36,544 bases of DNA from NCBI GenBank assembly GCA_003132525.1, contig PKXZ01000107.1, positions 1,020 through 37,563 on the forward strand, in the 5' to 3' direction. This stretch comes from Candidatus Dormiibacterota bacterium (GTDB lineage: Bacteria > Chloroflexota > Dormibacteria > Aeolococcales > Aeolococcaceae). Below the pieces are notes generated by a model. That model did not search any database, was not told the DNA's origin, and saw only the letters and a program-made list of their open reading frames with translations. The translations under genes and the position numbers were made by a program. This document shows, piece by piece, positions 15,483 through 24,045 of this stretch (position 1 is its first letter; each line of letters starts with the position of its first letter).

Positions 15483-16781
15483 ATGCTGTCGCTGTGGCGG
15501 CTGCTCAGGACGCGACGGGATCTGCGATTCCTCCTGAGCGCTGGCCTTGTATCGCTGGCCGGCGACTGGATCCTACGGATTGGGCTCGTCTATCACGTGT
15601 ATGCGCTCACGGGCTCGACGGTCGCCACCGGACTGATGATGCTTGCCTCATTCGCGCCTCAGGTGGCCTTGGGATCACTGGCGGGAGTGTTTGCAGATCG
15701 CTGGGACCGCAAGCGAACCATGATCGTTGCTGATGTTCTACTGGCGGTTGGCCTTGTGCCGCTGCTCGCTGTGCACGCCGGCAAGGACGTCTGGATCGTC
15801 TTCATGGTCATGCTCGTCGAAGGCGCACTGCAGCAGTTCTTCGCACCAGCAGAGCAGGCGATGCTGCCGCGCCTCGTGCTCGATGATCAATTGCTCACCG
15901 CAAATGCGGTCACGGGCCAGAACCAGAATGTCTCTCGGCTCATAGGGTCGGCGGTCGGAGGCGTCCTTGCCGCGGCTGGAGGCATCGCGGCGGTTGCGTT
16001 CGTCGACGCGGGTAGCTTCCTTGGATCTGCAGCGCTGATTGCCTGCATTCGTACTAGCGGGCGTATCGACGCAGCATCCGAGGCCAAGGCAATGGCGGTG
16101 TCACTCCCACGGCGCATACGAGCAGTTGCCGCCGATACTCTCGCCGGTTTACGCATTTGTGCGACGCATCGTGTCCTCCGCGGGCTGATGATCTTCGTTC
16201 TTGTTTCGAGCGCCGGAGAGGGCGTCTTCGGGACTCTCTTCGCACCGTTCGTCCAGCACGTGCTCCACGGCAGCAACCAGGCGTACGGGCTAATCGCCGG
16301 ACTCCAGGCAGTTGGGGGAATTGCCGGAGGGTTGCTCGTTGCGAGCCTCGCAGTGCGAGTGTCCGCGACCCGCTTGTTCATCGCCGGCGCGATCGCGTTC
16401 GGCGCCGTCGATCTGGCGATTTTCTGCTATCCGCTCATCTATGTCGCCATCTGGCCCGCAGCGGTGGGTATGGTGCTGGTCGGACTCCCAGGGGCCTTGG
16501 CGAATGCAGGCTTCATGACGCTGTTCCAACGCAGCACCCACGACTCGTATCGAGGCCGCGTTTTCGGAACGCTGGCGACTCTCGAAGGCGCGGCGACGCT
16601 CGTCGGGACAATCGGCGCCGCTCTCCTCGGTCAGTCAGTCGGGATCATCCCGGTGCTCGCGTTTCAGGGGGCGGCATGCATGGTCGCAGGTGTGATCGCC
16701 GCGCGCGTGCTCCACGGCACGCCCGCGGAGTCGGGTGCCGGGATGGCCTCATCGTCGCGTCCTCGTATCGAGGGCGCCTGA
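15483..16781 (+). CDS. MFS efflux transporter (MFS_3 type)
   Basis: 432 residues with about twelve hydrophobic segments. Family landmarks are RDLRFLLSAGLVSLAGDWIL at the N-terminus, the loop 2-3 motif GVFADRWDRKRTM (G-x-x-x-D-R-x-x-R-K/R), EQAMLPRLVLDDQLLTANAV, and FGTLATLEGAATLVGTIGAA. This pattern fits the MFS_3/EntS-like exporters, which often carry drugs or siderophores; the substrate cannot be read from sequence. It is the second gene of the ArsR operon. Confidence 0.9.
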   Translation: MLSLWRLLRTRRDLRFLLSAGLVSLAGDWILRIGLVYHVYALTGSTVATGLMMLASFAPQVALGSLAGVFADRWDRKRTMIVADVLLAVGLVPLLAVHAGKDVWIVFMVMLVEGALQQFFAPAEQAMLPRLVLDDQLLTANAVTGQNQNVSRLIGSAVGGVLAAAGGIAAVAFVDAGSFLGSAALIACIRTSGRIDAASEAKAMAVSLPRRIRAVAADTLAGLRICATHRVLRGLMIFVLVSSAGEGVFGTLFAPFVQHVLHGSNQAYGLIAGLQAVGGIAGGLLVASLAVRVSATRLFIAGAIAFGAVDLAIFCYPLIYVAIWPAAVGMVLVGLPGALANAGFMTLFQRSTHDSYRGRVFGTLATLEGAATLVGTIGAALLGQSVGIIPVLAFQGAACMVAGVIAARVLHGTPAESGAGMASSSRPRIEGA

Positions 16782-16871
16782 CCTGCTGCCGTGTACGTGG
16801 ACGACGCCGAGTCGTACAAAGCGCGATCTAGGTTCGTCAACGAGGCCAGCTCCTCAGGGCCCTCCGCTCAA

Positions 16872-17306
16872 GTGTGTCAATTGCACGCTAGTGCAGCCGT
16901 GGGTGGGCTGGTGATGCTTGTGGGCTGCAACTCGTCTGCTAAGCCTGTCGCGGCTCCGTCCGCCAAAAACCACGGCAGCGCTCCGATCGCGGTGCCGACC
17001 ACGGACCAGTCGGCGTCCATCGCGGCGCAGATCACGATCTCGCTGCCCACGCTGATCGCCGACCACTCGGCTCCTGCGGGCAACACGACGCCACCGGCGG
17101 GGCTCGCTCTTCCACCTACGCCTGTGTCGACCGTCACCGTGACATGCAATGGGGTTGGCGATACGCAATCGTATGGATGAGTCGGCTACATCAGGATTGT
17201 GTCCAAGGAAGGGGTTTTCACCAACACGAGGCAGCTAGTTATCGAAGCGACCGACATTTCAGACGAGGTAGCCTGGGAGGTCGTCGGGGAAACACTCCTG
17301 TCATAG
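16872..17306 (+). pseudogene. Lipoprotein gene interrupted by an in-frame TGA
   Basis: The frame encodes a hydrophobic stretch with a lipobox (ASAAVGGLVMLVGC-NSSAKP), a Ser/Thr/Pro/Ala-rich tether, then VSTVTVTCNGVGDTQSYG and a TGA at 17178-17180. The same frame continues past the TGA with normal protein-like sequence (VGYIRIVSKEGVFTNTRQLV, then a segment ending EVVGETLLS) to a TAG at 17304-17306. One substitution (TGA from TGG, CGA or GGA) would restore a single protein of about 143 residues. The start is uncertain: GTG 16872 is a guess, and the frame is open back to 16791. No family is recognised. Confidence 0.5.
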
Positions 17307-17443
17307 GCTGGTGCCGCCGGCGGGCCGTCCAACAGCTGGGTACATCGACGGATGCTCGCCTGGGTCAGCGCTGTGTTACCCGATGGTCTCGGCTCGCCAC
17401 TGCACTCACCTGTTTCCTTGTCGCCCGGGCGGCGAGCCTCTGG

Positions 17444-17926
17444 CTAGGACCTCGGCGCCGGCTGCTGGTAGCACACTGTCCCATGCGGCGCAGGGCATGG
17501 AAATGGCATCAGGTCGTCAGGTGACAACCCCAGAGCGAAGCCGAGGTCGCTGTATAGCGCAGGTGACGTCAGCGCCCAGAGCACACGTCCGTCACTGAGC
17601 GTCACCCCCTTGCAGCCCTGCGCCTATACCACGGCACGGAGGGCTGGTTGGCCGGGGTCGTTGAATACTAGTGTGTAGCTCGTACCGAAGTCGACTGGAC
17701 ATGAAATCGCCCCTGCAGGGAAGGCGGGCAATCGATCAATGTCCGCCCTAAGCCGGGCGACCGTCCCGCTATCGGTGATCGTTTGGTCAAGTCGTGGCAG
17801 GATGAACAGCCCCGGAGTCCGCGTAATCCGCACACTAGGGTCCGTCGACGTCGTGCCCAGGACGGCTATCCCGCACCCCGCCAGCAGCATCGCAAGGGGC
17901 AGACCGGCGATAGCCAGCAGTCGCAT
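17444..17926 (-). pseudogene. Lipoprotein gene interrupted by an in-frame TAG
   Basis: It begins MRLLAIAGLPLAMLLAGCGI, a classic lipoprotein signal (LLAG-C). The mature part reads LPRLDQTITDSGTVARLRAD, then FPAGAISCPVDFGTSYTLVF, and meets TAG at 17624-17626. Beyond it the frame continues coherently (AQGCKGVTLSDGRVLWALTS, then FALGLSPDDLMPFPCPAP) to the TAG at 17444-17446. In the uninterrupted family as I know it, a 'SCPxDFGxxYxLxF' block is followed by 'GCxGVxLSxG'; both halves are here on either side of the stop. TAG is one transition from CAG (Gln), so this is a recent nonsense mutation, or readthrough. An in-frame ATG at 17974 is an alternative start. It is convergent with the other interrupted lipoprotein. 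Confidence 0.65.
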
Positions 17927-18099
17927 CAGGGCAGAGGTACGCGCACGAGGCGCTGCGGTTCCCTCAAGGTACATTGGCGGGTGCTCGCCTGCGCAATGGT
18001 GATGAGCCTTGACGAGCCCTGAGCCGCATACACCGGCGTCTCAATGCCGCGCCGCAACTCTCACTACCAAGTCTCGGCAACGCTGGGAATTTTCGCGCG

Positions 18100-18951
18100 T
18101 TATCCGTTGGCGCCACGGGTGTCGGTCAGCAAGGCTTCGTACCCCCGCATGACGGCGTTGTGGATCCGTTCGTCCACCTCCCAGGGCCACTCGCCTTCGG
18201 TCGCCGCGCGATCGGCTGGTATACCGAGTCCAGCCAGATACCGGACCATCTCGACGATCTTGGCGATCTCGTCTCGCTGTGCCCGAACGAACATTCGATT
18301 CACGAGTGCCCCGTGGCCGGGAATCACCAGCGTCTGCTCAGTCATGGACTCGAGCAGCAGGTCGAGCGTGGCTGGCCACTCGAGGGGCCACGAGTCCAGC
18401 CCGATCCAAGGTTTCGCCGACTCCTCGACGAGATCAGCGGCGATGACGACGTTGGCGTCCACCACGCGGGCCACAATGTCGCCCGAAGTGTGGCCACGGC
18501 CGCAGAACACCAGCTCGAGGAGACGGTCTCCCAGATCCACCATCTGCGTATCAACGAAGGTCTTGTCTGGAATCACGATCTCGGTGGCTGCAACCTCCGC
18601 ACGGTGGGGATCGTCAGGGGAGTCTGCAAATCTCTGCTTCATGCGTTCCCCCTGGTCGGCCAGCCAGAGAGCGGCCTCCTCGTGCGCATGAATCGGCACA
18701 TCTCGGATGGCCTCTCGGAGGGCCACATTGCCGAATGTGTGATCCCAATGCCAATGGCTGTTCACAACGTGGGTCACGGGACCAACGCTGAGGCAATCGA
18801 GGTCTTCAACCACAATGCGTCCGGCGGCAGCAGAGCCGTGCGTGTCCACGACGACCAGTCCCCGCTCACCGCCGATCGCGGTGACGTTCACGTCCGCCCA
18901 TTCGTAGCGCGCCACCCAGACGCGGTCGGCGACCTCCACAAACTCCGTCAT
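18100..18951 (-). CDS. MBL-fold metallo-hydrolase
   Basis: 283 residues from ATG 18951 (MTEFVEVADRVWVARYEWAD). The metallo-beta-lactamase fold shows VVDTHG after strand 2, the metal motif HWHWDH (HxHxDH), a third metal His in CGRGHTSGDIVA, the bridging Asp in VIAADLVEES, and a last His in VIPGHGALV. All zinc ligands are present. The small residue pattern and the C-terminal helical extension resemble hydrolases acting on small esters or lactones; the substrate is unknown. The open frame continues to 19047, but its N-terminal extension (RRRSRVMPRQRG) looks untranslated. It is downstream of, and same-strand with, the beta-helix gene. Confidence 0.9.
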   Translation of the reverse strand: MTEFVEVADRVWVARYEWADVNVTAIGGERGLVVVDTHGSAAAGRIVVEDLDCLSVGPVTHVVNSHWHWDHTFGNVALREAIRDVPIHAHEEAALWLADQGERMKQRFADSPDDPHRAEVAATEIVIPDKTFVDTQMVDLGDRLLELVFCGRGHTSGDIVARVVDANVVIAADLVEESAKPWIGLDSWPLEWPATLDLLLESMTEQTLVIPGHGALVNRMFVRAQRDEIAKIVEMVRYLAGLGIPADRAATEGEWPWEVDERIHNAVMRGYEALLTDTRGANG

Positions 18952-19191
18952 CTTGGCCACGATAACGACCCCGCGCTGCCGGGGCATCACTCTGGACCGG
19001 CGGCGAGCTCGGAAAACAGAACAGACCAATTGGGGCGGGATGCGCACCGGCCTGGTGGAGCGGCTCGAACGCCGGACCTCACTAGGCTGAGCTGCGCGGT
19101 TCGTGCTCGCTCATTCAGTGCCGCGGCGCCGTGGTGGCAGCAATACCGAGATAGGTTGAGCCACTACGCGTCGCTCCAGTCCGCCGGCGTG

Positions 19192-20931
19192 TCAGCATCC
19201 AACACACTGGTTCGGGATGTTCAGCGCGATAGTCGTGTGAATGAGCGTAACGGGCGAGGTTGTGAAGAGACCACCGCCTTGAAGGCTGATGCCTACGCTC
19301 CCGTCCACGACGTTGTGGATGATGGTCGTATCCTTGAGCGTCAACTTCACGGTCGGACCGGCAATATCAACACCGTTCCAGACGCCTCCACCTTCGGCTG
19401 CGCCGCTCGGCCCTTCCGCCCGTGCGACATTGTTGCTCACCTGGTCGTTCCGCATCAGCAGCAGACCGTTGTTCCAGACCCCACCCCCTAGAGCCGTGGC
19501 TGAGCCTGTCCCGCTGATCGCCTCGGTCAAGTTTCCGCTGATGAAACTGTTTAGCATGGTCACCAGCTGCGTGCCGCTATTGAACACGCCCAGCGCACCC
19601 CCGGCGGCAGCCGCACCATCGGGACTTCTCGACACTGATACGTTGTCGTCGATGCTCGTGTTGCTGATCGTGCCGGAACCGTCAAGCTCGAGCGCATCGC
19701 CGGTTGGTAAGCTATCCGTCGTTGTCGCCGACGTGGTCGTGTCCGTATTGTCGTCGATTTGAGCGTTCTGGATGACGATCGGACTATTCCCGACGTTCAT
19801 GCCGGCATCGATGGCGTCTGGCTCGCCTCGCAGGTCGGTTGCCTTAGTTGAGTTGCCCGTGATCGCCGTGTTCTCGACCGTTGTGGGAATGCCCGTGCCC
19901 ACGTGGATGCCGCCAGCGTTGGCGTTCATATTGATGAGTGCGCCGCCAAAAAACGAAGGCAAGGTGCTGGTGAGGTCGGCGCTGTTGTTGCTCACAACGC
20001 TGTTCCGAATCGACAGCGTTGCCGTCGCTCCAGGCGGGGAGAAGCTGAAGTCGACCATGATGCCCCCGCCTTCGGCGTAGCGACCGTCGGGAGCCCTCGC
20101 GATATCCCGATTACCAGTCACGACGCTTTTGTTCACTGTGAGGCTGCCCTGCTGGGTGTAGATACCCGCCCCGTCGGCGTCACTCGTGACTGGCCCCGAC
20201 GATTGGTTGTTGCTTACGATCGAGCTGTCAACCGTGAGCGTACCCCAGTTGTCGATGCCACCCCCGCCGGCCTGGGCGAATGGGCACTCCCCGTCCCCGC
20301 CTGGGCATGCAATGCCCGAATCCACTGAGGCGCTTGGCGCCGCGGTGTTCTCGGTGATAACACTGTCACTGATCGTGAGCGTCGCACCCGTCGCGAAGTT
20401 CGCTGCCGGCGGAATGAAGATGCCACCGCCTAGCGCGTATACATCGTCCTCTCCGACATAGGCCGTCGATACCGGACTGGACCTCGTCAGGCCGCTCGTG
20501 ATAGTCACGCCGCGAATCGCGACAGTGGGTTCCCTCGTGGCCGCGAACATGCCGACCGTGACCACGGGGCCGCCGCCGCTGATTATCGTCCTCTCAGCAC
20601 CCACGCCGATCAGTGTCAGGTTCTTGTCGACCCTGAATCCGCCGTGATAGATGCCGCCGGCGACGGTCACGGTATCCCCGCTGCTCGCAGCCGCGACGGC
20701 GGGGCCGATCTGGTTGAATGCGCAGCCGCTTGGGCATACGGTAAACGTGGCCGCTGAAGCGCGCACGGCGCCGAGCCCGGATGCTGCTATCAAAATGGTT
20801 ACCAATGCAGCGAACAACCAGGGGCGGCGCTGGCGGTCGCGGCGCCCGCACAATCTCTCACGGAGACGACTGCGACTACCGCCGCCGCTGATGACAAGAG
20901 CCAGTCTCGGAATCCTTAACGGAAGCTCCAT
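19192..20931 (-). CDS. Secreted right-handed parallel beta-helix protein
   Basis: 579 residues from ATG 20931, which has GGAGGGG six bases upstream; the GTG at 20946 is part of that leader. The N-terminus is basic (RSRLRERLCGRRDRQRRPW), then a membrane-spanning signal (LFAALVTILIAASGLGAVRA, cleavage near ASA-ATF). The mature protein begins CPSGCAFNQIGPAVAAASSG-DTVTVAGGIY, the usual start of pectate-lyase-like proteins, and continues with many coils rich in 'TISDSVITENTA', 'VDSSIVSNNQ' and 'NTAITGNST' repeats. Such folds bind or cleave polysaccharides or act as surface fibres; no lyase catalytic motif was recognised. The C-terminus ends HTTIALNIPNQCVGC with a Cys pair. Confidence 0.88.
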   Translation of the reverse strand: MELPLRIPRLALVISGGGSRSRLRERLCGRRDRQRRPWLFAALVTILIAASGLGAVRASAATFTVCPSGCAFNQIGPAVAAASSGDTVTVAGGIYHGGFRVDKNLTLIGVGAERTIISGGGPVVTVGMFAATREPTVAIRGVTITSGLTRSSPVSTAYVGEDDVYALGGGIFIPPAANFATGATLTISDSVITENTAAPSASVDSGIACPGGDGECPFAQAGGGGIDNWGTLTVDSSIVSNNQSSGPVTSDADGAGIYTQQGSLTVNKSVVTGNRDIARAPDGRYAEGGGIMVDFSFSPPGATATLSIRNSVVSNNSADLTSTLPSFFGGALINMNANAGGIHVGTGIPTTVENTAITGNSTKATDLRGEPDAIDAGMNVGNSPIVIQNAQIDDNTDTTTSATTTDSLPTGDALELDGSGTISNTSIDDNVSVSRSPDGAAAAGGALGVFNSGTQLVTMLNSFISGNLTEAISGTGSATALGGGVWNNGLLLMRNDQVSNNVARAEGPSGAAEGGGVWNGVDIAGPTVKLTLKDTTIIHNVVDGSVGISLQGGGLFTTSPVTLIHTTIALNIPNQCVGC

Positions 20932-21124
20932 GTCTTTCCCCTCCACCTCACTGGTCGTGAGGCTGCGCCGGAAGCAAACCGAAGGCAGATCTTAGCTCCT
21001 GCGCAGGGCAGATTACTGCGGATCGGCGCCTTCTCCGATACTGGTTTAGCATCGAGCCGCGTCTCGCTCGAAGTGGCGCTCGACCTCTTCCCTCCTCGAC
21101 CAGAGCGGCGCCTAGCATCGAGGG

Positions 21125-21286
21125 ATGGCAGCCCCGCTGGGGTCTTACATTCTGTTCATACGCCTCGATGCGGCCATTGTCATGCTGGCGTGCGCCGTCG
21201 TACTCATCCCGTCACGCCGGGCCTACGGGTGGACGCGATCCAAGGGAACTCCTGTTTGGGAAAGCGTCGTGGAGCAACATCGGTAG
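21125..21286 (+). CDS. Possible 53-residue membrane protein
   Basis: A short frame begins MAAPLGSYILFIRLDAAIVM and continues LACAVVLIPSRRAYGWTRSK to a charged tail. One hydrophobic helix (about residues 9-29) is followed by basic residues, giving an N-out/C-in or signal-anchor topology. GAGGG directly precedes the ATG and is too close to be a good ribosome site. A further hydrophobic, Trp-rich stretch (VVVWWLVRLPIRWLPKLYRN) follows at about 21313-21396 in another frame without its own good start, so this may be a decayed gene. No family recognised. Confidence 0.35.
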   Translation: MAAPLGSYILFIRLDAAIVMLACAVVLIPSRRAYGWTRSKGTPVWESVVEQHR

Positions 21287-21892
21287 CAGCGTTCATGTTC
21301 TTGGGGGGTTAGCTCTGGGTCGTCGTGTGGTGGCTCGTGCGTCTTCCGATCCGCTGGCTCCCGAAGCTCTACAGGAACGCCATCTCAAACTGAGGCACTA
21401 CCGCCTGCACCGCGATGTTGCGAACGGTTGGGTGAGCCTGTAGACTCGGTGCTGCGGGCCCACCCGTCAGCAATGGCGGGTGGACGGCCCGGAACGATGG
21501 TGGCCCATCAATCCGGACGAGGGTCGAGCCTGAGGGCCACCGAAAGGCACCGCCTCCCGTACTGAAGGCTCCGCGTCGCAAGATGTGGGGCTTTTCTTTA
21601 CCTTGAGCAGGAATTGGAACGACCCCCCGCCAACTCGACGTCATTTGCCGACACCGTGCGTCGAAGCCCGCGATGTCGGCGCCGCAGTCGAACTCAGACC
21701 CGACTGCCGGTTCATCTGCGGCAATGTCGTGGTGCACCGCGGTGTCTGATGATGGGCCGCCTTCTGGTGTGTTAATTGCACGCTGGAGTGCCGCGCTGCA
21801 CTCACACCTGAACCCGCCGCAACTCGCGAACCACACCTTGCGGTAGTCGGTCAGTTTGACTCAGGCCGCTCCGTGGTCGTTTCGAACTTACA
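21287..21892. other. Intergenic region with one hairpin and a short dispersed motif
   Basis: CCACCCG (21460-21466) and CGGGTGG (21477-21483) form a hairpin with a 10-base loop. GTGTGTTAATTGCACGCT at 21767-21784 matches 17 of 18 bases at 16872-16889. No convincing gene was found; the 155-residue minus frame at 21369-21836 is Pro/Arg-rich and unlike a known protein. Confidence 0.35.
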
Positions 21893-21908
21893 TGTGACCT
21901 AAGTCACA
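21893..21908. promoter_or_regulatory. CRP-type operator, site 1 (upstream of LuxR gene)
   Basis: TGTGACCTAAGTCACA is a perfect TGTGA-N6-TCACA palindrome, extended to ATGTGAC-CTAA-GTCACAT at 21892-21909. A possible -10 (TAATGT, 21924-21929) would place the -35 inside the site. Confidence 0.75.
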
Positions 21909-21997
21909 TATCTCAAGGCAGGGTAATGTGGACCCATCTGAGCGGAGAAGCGCGACGGAGCTAATAAGATCTCCTCACCGACCTGGTCGCCAAGGGT

Positions 21998-22030
21998 GAC
22001 GTGCCCTAACAGGGCCTTGGTCGGCACGTC
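21998..22030 (+). promoter_or_regulatory. Structured leader hairpin before the LuxR gene
   Basis: GACGTGCC (21998-22005) pairs with GGCACGTC (22023-22030). Inside, CCCT-AAC-AGGG can pair (22004-22014), while CCAAGG (21990-21995) and CCTTGG (22015-22020) offer an alternative pairing that excludes it. It lies about 35 bases before ATG 22064. Confidence 0.4.
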
Positions 22031-22063
22031 GTCGTCTGGTCCATCGAATACCCAGGGTGTGTC

Positions 22064-22702
22064 ATGAACGCGTACGCTCCTTCTCGTCGCCAAAGAGCGC
22101 GCGGACCCGGCAAGCCGGCGCTGGTCATCCTCCTCGTGGCGGCAATCGGGATCCTGTTCGTGGTGGAGCTGCCGCTACCAGAGGACCTGCCGACCGGGGT
22201 CGTGGGGCTGGTGCCGGTCCTGATCGCGTGCTTCTATCTCGACCGGCGTTGGTCGGCTGCCATCCTTGCCCTGGCGTTGGTCACGCGGGTCGCGGAAGCG
22301 GTCCTGGGTGACACCCCGAGTGGGTTGGCGGTCGTCGAGGTGGCCAGCTATCTCGCTTGCTATGGTGCTGCGCTCGCGTACACACGCCGACCCGTTCGAC
22401 TCTCGGACCCTGTCGGTCTCGCCGATTCCGTCCCGCTCGGGTCCCGAGCGGGGGCCCCAGCAGCTTCGCTGGAAGCGTCGGGGCTCACCGATCGTGAGCT
22501 CCAGGTCGTGAACATGGCCATCCATGGGCTGACGGCGAAGCAGATCGGGGAGCGACTTTTCATTGGACGGCGCACAGTTGAGACGCATCTGGAGCGCGCC
22601 TGCAGCAAGCTCGGAGTGCAGACCAAGCGCGAGTTGATCGCCAAGGCGTTCGACACCCGTGCCGAGCCTCCATCCAGTTCCCGGCTGACCCGAACACACT
22701 GA
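22064..22702 (+). CDS. Membrane-anchored LuxR-type transcription factor
   Basis: 212 residues. The N-terminal part (about 18-110) has three or four hydrophobic helices (ALVILLVAAIGILFVVELPL; GLVPVLIACFYL; SAAILALALVTRVAEAVL; VVEVASYLACYGAALAYT). The C-terminal part (about 143-200) is a complete LuxR/GerE helix-turn-helix: SGLTDRELQVVNMAIHGLTA, KQIGERLFIGRRTVETHLER and ACSKLGVQTKRELIAKAF. No receiver domain or phosphorylatable Asp is seen, so it is a one-component regulator sensing at the membrane. It lies downstream of CRP-type site 1 and a structured leader, and its stop overlaps the start of a hairpin before the Crp gene. Confidence 0.88.
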   Translation: MNAYAPSRRQRARGPGKPALVILLVAAIGILFVVELPLPEDLPTGVVGLVPVLIACFYLDRRWSAAILALALVTRVAEAVLGDTPSGLAVVEVASYLACYGAALAYTRRPVRLSDPVGLADSVPLGSRAGAPAASLEASGLTDRELQVVNMAIHGLTAKQIGERLFIGRRTVETHLERACSKLGVQTKRELIAKAFDTRAEPPSSSRLTRTH

Positions 22703-22721
22703 ATCCGTAACTCTTACGGAT
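22703..22721. promoter_or_regulatory. Perfect inverted repeat between luxR and crp genes
   Basis: ATCCGTAA (22703-22710) and TTACGGAT (22714-22721) flank CTC, right after the LuxR stop. It could be a terminator stem (no T-run) or an operator for the Crp-type gene 140 bases downstream. Confidence 0.4.
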
Positions 22722-22861
22722 GCGTTCGATGAGACCTGAACGGATCATGACGGACAGGACACCGTGCCCACGTTCGCTCCTCATGGAGGCTCTCTGTGGC
22801 CGCTGCCGACTACACCGGGAAGCCCATGGGGGCTACCACCTCCGCCTGAAGAAACGGCACA

Positions 22862-23593
22862 GTGATGAGTGCGCGGCCCCGCCTGCATCCGAACGGTCAG
22901 CAGCCAGGCACGTCGCGGTCAGTCCGTCCGCGGCGTTCTCGGAGTGACTCCGGCGCCGTCCTGACCTGGCAGGAGCAGCTCGGTGCTGGCATGGGGCAGA
23001 TCCATCTAGCCGAAGGCGAGTTCATCTTCCGTGAGGGGAAGAACCCCCAGATCGCCCTGGTGCAGGCTGGGGTGGTGCGAGTCTTCCTCTCCACGCGGCC
23101 CGGTAGGGAGCTGACATTGCACTACGCGCGAGTCGGCGACCTCATCGGCGTCGCGCCATATCTCGCCCGCAACAACGAGTGGAACGCCGAGGCGGTCACA
23201 GACGCCGATGTGTCCATCTTTACGTTCAACGACCTCTTGCGGGCGGCAGCCCTGAATCCAGAGCTACCGTGGAGAATCGCTGAATACGTCGCGTCCTGGA
23301 CCACCGAGGCCATGCGCGACGTCGCTCACGACGCCGGCCACTCGACGAGGACAAGGGTAGCTCGCCATCTCCGAGAGTTGTCCGTTCGTGACGCGGGTGG
23401 GCAACTCGTCGCACACATCAGTCAGCAACATTTGGCGGCTACCGTCGGGACGGTGCGCGAGGTGGTTTCTCGAGAGCTGAACGCGCTGAGAGCGGATGCC
23501 GTAATCGAAACAGCCGCGGGATCCATCACCGTCATCGATGAGGCAGGGCTCGCACGTATCGCTGCGGCGGGTCCCGGTGGGCGGAGCGGCTGA
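22862..23593 (+). CDS. Crp/Fnr-family regulator with CRP-type recognition helix
   Basis: 243 residues. After a basic N-terminal tail, a cupin-like sensor domain spans about 45-150 (MGQIHLAEGEFIFREGKNPQ, VQAGVVRVFLS, TLHYARVGDLIGVAPYLARN). The dimer helix follows (LPWRIAEYVASWTTEAMRDV), then the winged helix (THRTRVARHLRELSV-like segment; ISQQHLAATVGTVREVVSRE). The recognition helix R-E-V-V-S-R aligns with CRP R180-E181-x-x-x-R185, the residues that read TGTGA. No cysteine exists in the protein, so there is no FNR iron-sulfur cluster. The usual cAMP-pocket GE-x-A/RS motif is also absent, so the ligand is unknown. Several starts are possible; 22862 is the longest. It lies amid five matching operators. 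Confidence 0.88.
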   Translation: MMSARPRLHPNGQQPGTSRSVRPRRSRSDSGAVLTWQEQLGAGMGQIHLAEGEFIFREGKNPQIALVQAGVVRVFLSTRPGRELTLHYARVGDLIGVAPYLARNNEWNAEAVTDADVSIFTFNDLLRAAALNPELPWRIAEYVASWTTEAMRDVAHDAGHSTRTRVARHLRELSVRDAGGQLVAHISQQHLAATVGTVREVVSRELNALRADAVIETAAGSITVIDEAGLARIAAAGPGGRSG

Positions 23594-23999
23594 CTCGGAA
23601 GCGAGCGCCTCTCGTGTCGGCGCCCACCTGTGCCCGTCTTCACGGCGTATGCGCGCTCTCGCCTGCCAATCACCATCCTTCGGGTTCGGGCAGGTTCCCG
23701 TAAATTCTTGATCTCCAGCCGCCGAATGCGGCGTGAAGCCGCAGGCGCGCCTGGCGCTGTTGACCTCGAACGCCGATCAGATCCGCGGTTCATTCAACCC
23801 CTCAGAGCAACTCCATTGCCCGAAGAGCTCCCTCTTCTCGGCCGGTGACCACCTCCCGCTGAGTCCGTGCGGCGCCTCGCCGGAAGGCGCGGTCTTGTCG
23901 CACTGGGTGGACTTCAGGAGCCGCGGTCTGGATACGGGACGATCCCGATGTTGCGAACAAGCCGCTCTCTCACGGCCGGCCGCCTGTATATTTCCGAAG
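23594..23999. other. Intergenic region, no gene recognised
   Basis: About 400 bases follow the Crp-type gene. TATATT at 23987-23992 could be a -10 box, giving a start near 23999 just before the tandem operators. No coding frame with recognisable content was seen. Confidence 0.35.
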
Positions 24000-24015
24000 T
24001 GTGACTTAGATCACA
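24000..24015. promoter_or_regulatory. CRP-type operator, site 2
   Basis: TGTGACTTAGATCACA matches TGTGA-N6-TCACA perfectly. It abuts site 3, giving two sites with centres 16 bases apart. Confidence 0.75.
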
Positions 24016-24031
24016 TGTGACTTAGATCACG
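24016..24031. promoter_or_regulatory. CRP-type operator, site 3 (tandem with site 2)
   Basis: TGTGACTTAGATCACG repeats site 2 with one changed end base. It ends 14 bases before ATG 24046, beside the Shine-Dalgarno sequence (AGGAG), a position that favours repression. Confidence 0.7.
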
Positions 24032-24045
24032 CTAGGAGTTGCTCC

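Noticed and set aside
16872-17974. Stop-codon reassignment to explain the in-frame TGA and TAG
   Set aside because: Many intact genes here end in TGA or TAG with immediate overlaps to the next gene, so the standard code is used.
18160-19491. Plus-strand open frame of 443 codons
   Set aside because: It lies opposite the MBL hydrolase and part of the beta-helix gene; no recognisable domain.
22862-23593. FNR-type oxygen sensor
   Set aside because: The protein contains no cysteine, and the sites read TGTGA-N6-TCACA rather than the FNR TTGAT-N4-ATCAA.
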